Shown in pieces: positions 47,451-57,000 of a DNA stretch of 64,000 bases (position 1 is its first letter; every line of letters begins with the position of its first letter). Source of the DNA: Undaria pinnatifida (lineage: Eukaryota > Sar > Phaeophyceae > Laminariales > Alariaceae); the NCBI GenBank assembly GCA_012845835.1, contig JABAKD010000010.1:18301204-18365203 (forward strand), written 5' to 3'. The notes under the pieces were generated by a model. The model was not told where the DNA came from. It worked only from the letters and a program-made list of their open reading frames with translations, and made no database searches. The position numbers and the translations under genes are program-made.

Positions 47451-49454
47451 GGTACGCCAATTTGAAATGTGCTGTGCTTTTGCTTGTGTGCTACCTGCCT
47501 CAAAGTGCGAAATCGGATACAAGGGCTCCGCTATGCGGGCGGCTGACGCCACCCACTACGCTCGCGCAAGGAAGAATACAACCCAATGTGAAGGGAGCAG
47601 AAAGAAGAGTGATTCGGTGCAACTAGCGATTTCATTATGCCAAGAGCTACTTGTGTAGAGCTAATTGCCCTATCTGTGCTGTGCTGTGTGATTGTTTGGC
47701 GATGTCACGTTCTGAACGGCAGTACGTACGGGTGTAATTTGCGAAAAAAAAGGAAGAGGACTGAAAGAGGACAATCAATAGAAAAAGCACCAAGTTCATA
47801 TCGGTACCTGCTGGTACCTAGTAATTCGGATGCCACCCCTGGTGCTACTGTTGTGTGGTCGAAAGAAAGCACAGCGCAGCACGGCGCAGCACCGCACCGC
47901 AGGGCAAGGCACGGCACCACACGGCACCGCACGGCGCTGCGCTGCGCTGCTGAGCCAAGGTAACTGAGCTAAACTGAGCTGGGAGTGCTTTTTTTGTGTT
48001 TCAACAATGTGTAAGCATACGTTTAAACTTGACACTGGTACCTGGTATGATACTTCGAATAATACCCGGCATGTACGAAAGAGTAAGTACAGCACAGCAC
48101 ACGGCACAGCTCGCACGGCACCGCACGGCGCTGCGCTGCTGAGCTAGCGCTGCGGTGCGCTGCTGAGCCAAGGTGAGCTCAGCTGGGACCTGGTTTGATA
48201 ATACTTCGTGCAACCAAAAAAAAAAATTAAGGAAGAATCAAAGTAAATCTTGACCGTTCCACAAGTAATCGAAGGAGGCGGTGTTCAAGTGGGAGGTCTT
48301 GAGAGGCCAGGGATGTACCAACCGAGCCAGCTCATGAAACATACCAAAATAAGTAAGTGCATGCTGCGCCTGGCTGTTCCGCGCAACTTGTAGTGTACTC
48401 GTACTCAGCTGTTATACATGTACTCGGACAAATACGTTTGAGTACTTCGTACCCTAGTGCATACTACCGGCACAGCACACAGCAGCATTCTTGTCTTTGT
48501 ACTTGTCTTTCAATACTGGAGCTCCTGCAGGCTGGCCACCGGTGTGACAGAGAGCTTACGCAGCGCGTTACCCTTTTCCCTTGCATTGACGGCACACGTC
48601 GAACATATCGTGATCTTCCTGACCTACTACTGTAGAATGTACAGGTCAACGGGTTGGGGTATATGAATATGTCATACAGATCATACGGATGACGTGGAAA
48701 CGTGTGCGGATCACACAGACCATACCAGATCAGAGTGCAAGTGCTTGCAAAGCCGTGCATGGCAAACCCAGGCACGCGCATGGCAACACGAACACACCCT
48801 GTAGGTCACTAGCACTGCGGAAACATGTACCTGGTACAGATCTTGCAGATCCTATAAGCCAGCGGAATGGGATCTGGAACAAGTGGTGCAGACCCGTGAA
48901 AATGATCTGTGTGATCTGTGCGGTGATATGGCATGTCCGATATGTGCACCATTGCACCATAATGCTCGTTGTATTCGCGCAGCAGTACATCGGTAGCTTA
49001 CAGCAGCAGTAGCTTTTATTTGCGTGTGAAGCATGACGCTTCTTGGGCGTGGTTCAGTTTAAGGTCGGACTACACCGGTTCGAGGGCAGTTTGCAGTTCA
49101 CCGCTGTTCGATGTTTTTTTTTTGCTGGCTCTAGCCGCCCCCCTGTTCGCTGTGCCGCTGTTCAATTATCTTTTTTTGCTGGCTGTAGCCGCCCCCCGAT
49201 TCGCTGTGCCGACCCTCGATTTCGGTAGGCGTGAAATCACGGTGATAGGTAAGTGAAGCTAGCTTCTATTCTCCGACGACGTAAAACAATACCTGGTAGG
49301 GTTTCGAGTCTAGCGTGCGTGGTTTCCTTGTGCCGTGTTCCACCCTTCAATCGTTACCAGAGGTTTTAGAGCAAGTTGTATCAGTTGGTGGTAGTGAGGC
49401 GCGACCTCAAAGAAATGTTGTTGGGTTTGGTTAGGTTGCGTTTGCCTTGCCTTG

Positions 49455-49710
49455 TCTTGGGCTTGGCTTGGCTTGGCTTGGCTTGGCTTGGCTTGGCTTG
49501 GCTTGGCTTGGCTTGGCTTGGCTTGGCTTGGCTTGACTTGGCTTGGCTTGGCTTGGCTTGGCTTGGCTTGGCTTGGCTTGGCTTGGCTTGGCTTGGCTTG
49601 GCTTGGCTTGGCCTGACCTGACCTGGCCTGGTCTGGCCTGGCCTGGCCTGGCGAGAGTTGGCTTGATTTGGCTTGGCCTGGCTTGATTTGGTTTGGCTTG
49701 GCTTGGCTTT
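49455..49710 (+). repeat. (CTTGG)n pentanucleotide array
   Basis: More than 30 GCTTG/GCCTG units, purest at 49460-49610, degenerating to CCTGG at 49612-49655. Long reading frames here are repeat artefacts. Confidence 0.95.
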
Positions 49711-50289
49711 TGGGTCTGCTTCCCACCAACGCACACAGTTGACGACAGTTGCAAGTGTCCACCAGCGAGAGTTCCTAGCGAGAGCTACGACATCTTTATA
49801 TGCCAGGGTCGGCTTGGAGGGCTCGGATCCAAGTGGGATCATGAAGTGGTGGGAACAGGGTCACGAAACATGTGTGTGTTGACCAATGAAACATAACGAA
49901 ACATCAGTGTTTGACCAATGAACGGATACCTCCGCGTAAGTTGTAGCCTCTACTGGAACTATTCGCATCTACCCTGCGTACTGAAAGGCGAAGAGAAAAC
50001 GGCGTCATATACACGTGGTGTGATATGGAGCTGAAGAACATTGGCACTGCCCTTAGGCCACTGGGTACAAATGCTTGTTGTATTTGCTGCCTAGGTACAG
50101 CAGTATGTTTATGTGTAATATGATGATACGAAGCCGCACGAACGAAGGGGCAAGAACGCGCACGTTTACCCACCAGCGGCAGTGCAGAGCGAAAGCATGG
50201 TTAAAACTGGCACCTCCTGTTGAAGTTGCTTCTTGTTTCAGTGTCGATTGCATTTCCCCTCGAATCTCGCCGGCAATAACACAAAGAGG

Positions 50290-50985
50290 AAATGGGAAAG
50301 ATGGCACGAAACACGGGGAACACAAAGGTATACATACCTTGACTGAAAAAAAAAAGTTGAAGTGAAGTGTTCGTCTTGTGCAAACATTGAGCAGTCGATG
50401 CATTTCACCTAAATATAATATCCCGTATGCTGCTGTATTGTGTGTCACCCTCCACTTGTCGTATCATGACCTGCCCCTGCAACAGATTCCCGGGTAGCTT
50501 TTTGCGGTTCAATACCCGCGTACCTACCCGAGTATGACCAAAACGGTCTGCCTTGATTGGTGTCTGAGTACGGAGTAAATACCTTGACTAAAATACTCAA
50601 ACGCTTGAAGGAATGTTAGTCGTTTGCAAACGTTGAGCACCCGATCTATGTTACCCACTAAATACTCCGTATGCTGCTGTATTTTGTACTAGGTGCTCTG
50701 CGTGCTTCTGTGTTTGTATGTTTCGCTCCTGTCATCGTCTCTGTTTCACCTAAGCCCTCTGCGTGCTGCTGTGTTTGTATGTTACACCTGTCGTCGTATA
50801 TGTTTCACGTAAGTTCTCTGCGTGCTGCTATACTTTTGCTATGCTTCTCGTAGTCGTATATGTGTCGCCTAAATACTCAGCATGCTGCTGCATTCTTGTG
50901 TTATGCTCCCCTTATGGTGCACACTCCTATCTTCGTGTCGTGACCTGCTCCTATTACAGATTCCCGGGTAGAGATACCTTTCTGC
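50290..50985 (+). repeat. tandem duplication of exon-a upstream region with internal 60-bp minisatellite
   Basis: 50300-50520 and 50575-50985 share TACCTTGACT, GCAAACRTTGAGCA, CCGTATGCTGCTGTATT and CAGATTCCCGGGTAG. In the second copy a unit of about 60 bp (TCTGCGTGCTGCTGTGTTTG) is repeated four to five times (50690-50910). Confidence 0.8.
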
Positions 50986-50987
50986 AG

Positions 50988-51091
50988 GTGGTTCCTTTAC
51001 CGTGGCTGGCCGTGGCGTGCTTCTCGACCGTCGAGCTGGCGACCAATGCCTACGTTGTGGAAAACGAAAACTTCAGGCACCTTACGCAACG
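50988..51091 (+). CDS. unknown helical protein, exon a
   Basis: Acceptor TTTCTGCAG, donor CAACG/GTAAGA, out phase 2. Encodes [20 protein letters not shown] and [15 protein letters not shown]. An imperfect copy of its acceptor region lies at about 50485-50510. Confidence 0.6.
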
Positions 51092-54000
51092 GTAAGAAAA
51101 TACTAGTCATTAGTAGTGCGAAAATCGGGGCCCTCTAGTTCCAAGTAGGTTTCCCTCCCAAAACGTGGGTTCTTTTCTAAAGGAGCCAATATGAGTGTGG
51201 CAGGTTAACCGTCGGCAGTAGTATACCAGGTACCGTGTAAATAATAGTAAAAACTCGTTTTGGCTGGTCGGTACTACTTGCCCGGTTACATGAGCGTTTG
51301 CTAATCGTTTTTTTTTGGTTTTGCACGAGCCCCTTTTCAACTTGCGATTTCACCCCCCCCGGTATTTAAAGCTGAACCACATCCCACGTCCCAGACGGGA
51401 ACCTTACAAGTCTTATCACCCTGTCCACAGACACTGACTGCCTGTGTCTGTGTCGGTGTCTACCCCCTTCTCCCCCTCGTTCCTTTTGTACGAAAGCAGA
51501 TGCAAGTTTCACGTGGCGGCGAGCTCAGCTGGGGACGATTCGGGTTTGGCTTCGCTCTTCGACCTCCTCGACTGGGTAAGATTTCACGTGCACTCAGCGT
51601 TTTTGATGCTGTCGTGAGGAGACCGTGATAATCAAGTGTTGGTGTTGTTGGTTGGGCCATGCAAGGAGTAGGACAGTGAAGGCTGCATACACGGGGCCTT
51701 CAGAGTTGTGGCTCAACGTGGTGTCGCGTATTGTATACGATAAACCCTAACCACAACCCTAACCCCGACCGCATGGAAAATTTCCCCGAAAAATTCTGTA
51801 ATGAGGAGTTGGTGTGCACTATCAACTTTTTTGTCGAAGCTGGGCCAAGTCGTAAATACGATTGACAGTAGCAGCAGTAGCAGCAGTAGTAGCACCACAG
51901 ACATGTCAATAATGTTTGTCTTTTTGTATCTCGTCAAACGTTTGCGACTTGAACGGAAAGGTGTACGAGTCGATCGATGCTACCGGACCAACAGCTCTCC
52001 CGAAGCTACTCGACGATGACGTCATCGGCATCGCGCTAGAGGGCACCAAATCCCCCAACATTAATGTAAGAGCCTTAGTGTAAGCGCCGCGAGTGGGATT
52101 GCGATTGGGTAGGTGCTGTGCTGCCTGCATGTACCATATGATACTTCCAAGTAGTAGCTGTCTGGGACTATTTTCTTTTTTTTTTTTTTTTCATCCTCCG
52201 GCGGATGGGGAAAAATAAAGCTTTAGCTCACCACACTTCCGCGTATTTTCATACGCGTCGTGTGTCGATTTAACTCAGTTGCTTTCGCAGCCCAACGCTA
52301 GCTGGCGCACCCTTCGAGTCCCATTGTAGGTATAGCGTAAGCTGTCCCTATCAGTGGTTTTCTATTCTGTGAGACCGTCGCTATTCCATGGTGCATGATA
52401 CAGACGTAAATTTCCCCCCACGGCCTCTCTTCCATGTGTGAACAGCAAAATGCGCATGAGGCGTATTTTTTTATGCCCCTGCATGCTCACCATGTTTCGA
52501 TCATCGCTCTGCCTTCTGCTGCCAGATGTCCACATTGTGCCACGAAATTCTGAACGTGCAATCGTCCAACGAGCACGTGGCGGCAGGGATAGCGAGGGAC
52601 CTTGCAGCAGTGTTTACAACCACTCAGGCCGATACCTATTCTTGTAAAACAAAACGCTTATATGTCGCAAATACCTGCGTGTTATATTATCCGTGTGTCA
52701 ACCATCTCTTTGCCTTCTGGAGCCAGATGTCGACACTGCTGTACCCCGAATTTCCCGTGGCTTCTGCGACGACTTCGGCCTATCTAAAGGAGGCACGATC
52801 TTGTGAACTACCAGGTACTGTGCAAATATCGAAGATGACTGCGTGCCATAATGATATACTTCGTATAACCATACTTCAACCGCCCTTTTTGCCTTCTGCT
52901 GCCAGATGTCGACATTGTGCCACGAAATTCTGAACGTGTTGTCATCCAACGAGCACGTGGCGGCGAGGATGGCGAAGGACCCGGCCCTCCGGGCCGCGGT
53001 TGTCGGGGAAGTGCGGCGACAACTCTTCGGCTGGAACTCCGCCGGTTCGGACAACGACGACAACGGCCAGTACAACAACAACCACCACGACAACGACCAC
53101 GACAACCCCGTCCAATCACCGTCTCCTACCGAGCAAGCTTGGGCAAAGGGTGATGATGATGGCACAATGTCGCCGCCACCGCCGCCAAGGTCGAGCGCGA
53201 GACAACGACGAAGACAGACAGGGCGTGGTGGTGGCGGGGGTAGCGGTGGCTCCGACCGGCAGTGGAACGGGTTGGACTCCAGAAAAGGCACAGGGGCGGC
53301 TGCTAGCGATCCCGCCGAAATGGGGGATGAGGACAACAGCGGTGACGGATACTACGGGGTCGGCGACGCGAGCGGTGCTACTGCTGTCGGGGCGGAGGCA
53401 GGGGAAGTGGACGCGGTCGCGGCGGGGGAGGGTTCGGAACCCGCAAATGCTAGAGGGATGATTGCCGTCGACCCGTTCTACGCAGCGCTAACCCTTCGCA
53501 CCCTCGGCAACGTCATGAAGGCGTCAAGAGGCAATACACCGTCACCCACCGCCGCGGCTCGTGCTGAAGCCGAGTCCGTTAGCAGCAGCAGCAGCAGCAG
53601 TAGCAGCGACTGGGGACGAAATATGAGGATGCCTTTTCCAGTACGATTGCTGTATGGAGGAAATCGGTATGAAGGCGGGGCGAGCGTTGGGGGTGAGGAA
53701 GGGGGCTGTGGGTGGCCTTTGGAGGCGAGGCTGGTGGGGGATATTGCGGAGCTAATGCTTAGCGTCAGCGAGCGAGGCGGCGAGGGGGTGAGATATTTTT
53801 TTGCACGTTTCGATGTGGAAGCGATCATGCCCTTTATTCGACAGGCGAGATTCTTGCTCCACTATAGTGCCGCGTTTCGACACGTAGCGGCAATTATTGT
53901 AGCTGTTACCATTGAGCCGTGTTTTTCTGACGGCCCTTTTGTGATTTGGATGTTGAAGGCCAGGCGTGCAACCATCCGCAAGTAGCGTGAAGAGCCAATG

Positions 54001-57000
54001 CTGTCCGAGTGCTAAATGGCAGTGGAAAGATTTGCTGTGGACAGTCGAGACCAAGCGATGTCTGTCGTCGTGTTCTGGTGATGCTGTGTTTTTTTAATTC
54101 GTACACGCGTCCGACCGCGTACCGCTGACTGATACTGCCTTAAGTATATACAGCCTCGTTTTCGGCAGGTAGGCTCGCTATTGAAAACCGGTATGCATGT
54201 AACCCTCGCCCTTACGAAACCTTGCAACACGGAGAATCCACAAATTCTGACGGTTGCACGTATGCCGTTTCCATGTAAGATGGCATAAACTGTCGCGATG
54301 CGATTTTTTTCGGACTGCTGTGTACGAATATTAAGTAGAATGCCGGGTATCAATGTACGTCTCTCACGTTGCCCAATACTTGGAGACATGCAAAACACAT
54401 GCAGTTCGCTGGTCACCACGAACCCATCATGCTGTACGATCTACTCGAAAACGATACCATCGCTAGTGCAGGTGCAGGTAGTGCCGCGGGAGCCAGGGAC
54501 GGAGGTGAACGAAGCCTCCCAGATGGAGGCCAAGCAGGCGTTCCAGGGGCTGGAAGCTGCGGCGGCTTCTGTGCTGAGGGAGGCCAGCAGCCAGCCGCAA
54601 CTAGTGGGACTGCTAATGCGAAGGTGGGGATGCTGCTGTCAGTGCATCACGTCACGCACCTCGTCCAACACCCAGATACATGATTTTATTTACTTACTGG
54701 TATTTATTTGTTTATTTATTTATTTTTTGCCTCTAGCGGATGGGTATTGGAAACCCGTGTGGAACGGTATCCTATTCATGGTGTTGTGGAGACAAATTGC
54801 TGGGAAACAGGTTGTGTGTTTTTTTCAGTAGTGAAAGGGATGGGTAAAGCTCGCCACACTTCCGTGTATCATTTTATATGGTGCATCACCGGTATATCTG
54901 CCTTCCTCTGAACGAAGCACCTCAAGCGGATGGTCTTCCTCATCAACGGCGCAACACCCTGTCGCTCCCCCCCTCACCCCACCCTTTTATGTGGCATATG
55001 GAGCAAGTGTAAAGAGCCCCCAGATTCTGGAGGTGGGGTGTCTCTATTAGGAGTAAAGGATTAGGAACGATGTTCCATCTCGGAAGGGATGCGTGGTCAT
55101 TGGTAAAATGACTAAGTCAAGCAACAAAAATGGATGCCCTCCCCCTCCCCCCAACCCTCTGCGTTGTTTCCAGGCGACCCCTGGTGGCTCTGGTAACTAT
55201 AAGCTGGAAGGGCCGCTCCGTCAGGGCGGAGGATTTGGCAGCCGAGGCTGCGCTCAACGTTTGCACCGCATACCGAAGGTACTGGGTGTACGTTTTTGTT
55301 GTTTGCAAGCCGTGAACTCGACGCTCTTGCGACGAGGTACTGCAGGCGGTACACCTTATTTACGCCAACTAACTGACACATCAACCTAAATAAGGTGTCA
55401 ACCAACTAAATCATGAACGAATTATGCCGGGCTGTGCGGTTAGTGTCATGTTGGACGCGTTAGCACGTTAGCACCCGCTGTCCGTCCGCCCCACAGCTGT
55501 AGATTGTTTCAGTACTCTGCGCAACCCTATTATGATCCGATAGCACAGCTGGCACATGTTACCGCAAGACATGCAAGTCACACCCTCGGACGAACTTCCA
55601 AAGCTAATTTTCTAGAACTGTGAGTTGGCTGGCTTTCACGACTAATAACTAGTCGGCAGGTGTCGTTAGCCAACTGGGTGATTTTAATCGGAAAGTCGAC
55701 TGGCGAAGCCAAGTAATGACCAGCCGACTTGCCGAGTTAAGGTGGGCGACCGAAGCGAGCCTAATCGACCCCTCGAGGCCGATTGGAGCCCCGCCCAAAT
55801 AAGAAAAAACGACCTTCGCGTTGATCAATCCTTCCTAATATAATGAAAACCCAGCAAGTCGGAATGTCGGCTCTTCCGGGAAACGACTAGTTATTAGTCT
55901 GACGTATAATTACTCCGTGACTTGAGTCGTGCCGACTCAGAGCGCTAGGAACCGGCCAAGCTGGAGATACATTTCGAAGAAACGTATGCCGCCTTGTAGC
56001 ACGGCTTGCTTTAGTTGAAGTCAGTTGGTTGGCTAACAACACCTAACGTACGTTTAGTTATTAGTTGTGAAGTCCTGCCGCTCCCGACACGCAGCTTTAT
56101 TTTACCAATCTGTCCCGTGCGACGCAGCCTGCATGGCTTGGTGGAACCGGCCAAGCCGGAGATAAATTTCGAAGAAACGTGGACCGCATTGACGGCTTGG
56201 GCGAACGAAAACCTTGCCGAGGGGGGAATCGGAGTAGCCGCGGCTGACCTCGGTGCCGATGAGGATGACCAAGACTTTATTCGACAGGCGAGATTCTTGC
56301 TCCCCTATAGTACCGCGTTTGGACATGTAGCGGTAAGCTGTTACCATTGAGCCGTGTTTTTATTTCTTTGTCGGGCGCAATGTATGCGCAGCGCATTTGT
56401 TTTGCCCGCCATCGCAGTCCAACGTGGTGCGGTAGCGGTTTAGCTGTTATCGTACGTGCGTGGCGTTTCTCTTCGTGGTGCTATAGGGTGCCATACGACA
56501 CACGTAGCTCTGTACTTATACAGGAAACTAGTCCAGTCGTTTCGTGGGTTCGTAGAATGCGTGATATCGCTCTTCGTACGGATGATACATGTGTCAGGAA
56601 TATGGAGCATGCTCGAGAAAGTCGCGAGATTCGACATCACCTCCGTCTTCTCCGACGGGGGCAATGACCTCAATGGCCAACGCCTTTGTTTTGCCGCTGG
56701 AAGTATTTCGTTTATTGCTGGAAGTGTTTCGTTCAACCATCCCACCGTAATCGCGTTGTATGGTATGGTCGCTCCTACGCTCCACACGGCTTTTTGATCT
56801 TGCGTACATTTCCGTGGAATCGACGCGCCTGCTTTTATTCGCCTTTGGTTCACGCTAAACTCGACTCAGGCGGTCCCCATGACACCTGTTGCCCTGCCCT
56901 TCTCCCTCCCTCCCCTCCCGTCCCCTCCCTCCCCTCCCCTCCCCTCCCCTTCACTCCCTTCCCCTCCCCTCCCCTCCCCTCCCCTCCCCTCCCCTCCCCT

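Larger units (their letters stand above)
42882..50290. other. intergenic or 5' intronic region between the FAD monooxygenase and the unknown helical gene
   Basis: About 7.4 kb, mostly repeats (listed separately). No exon was identified with confidence except the weak 47222 candidate. Open frames at 44.7-45.3 kb on both strands overlap each other and have no recognisable content. Confidence 0.5.

Noticed and set aside
49310-49842. Open frames of 107-153 codons on the minus strand (AKPSQ repeats)
   Set aside because: Products of the (CTTGG)n array; no start context or non-repeat coding sequence.
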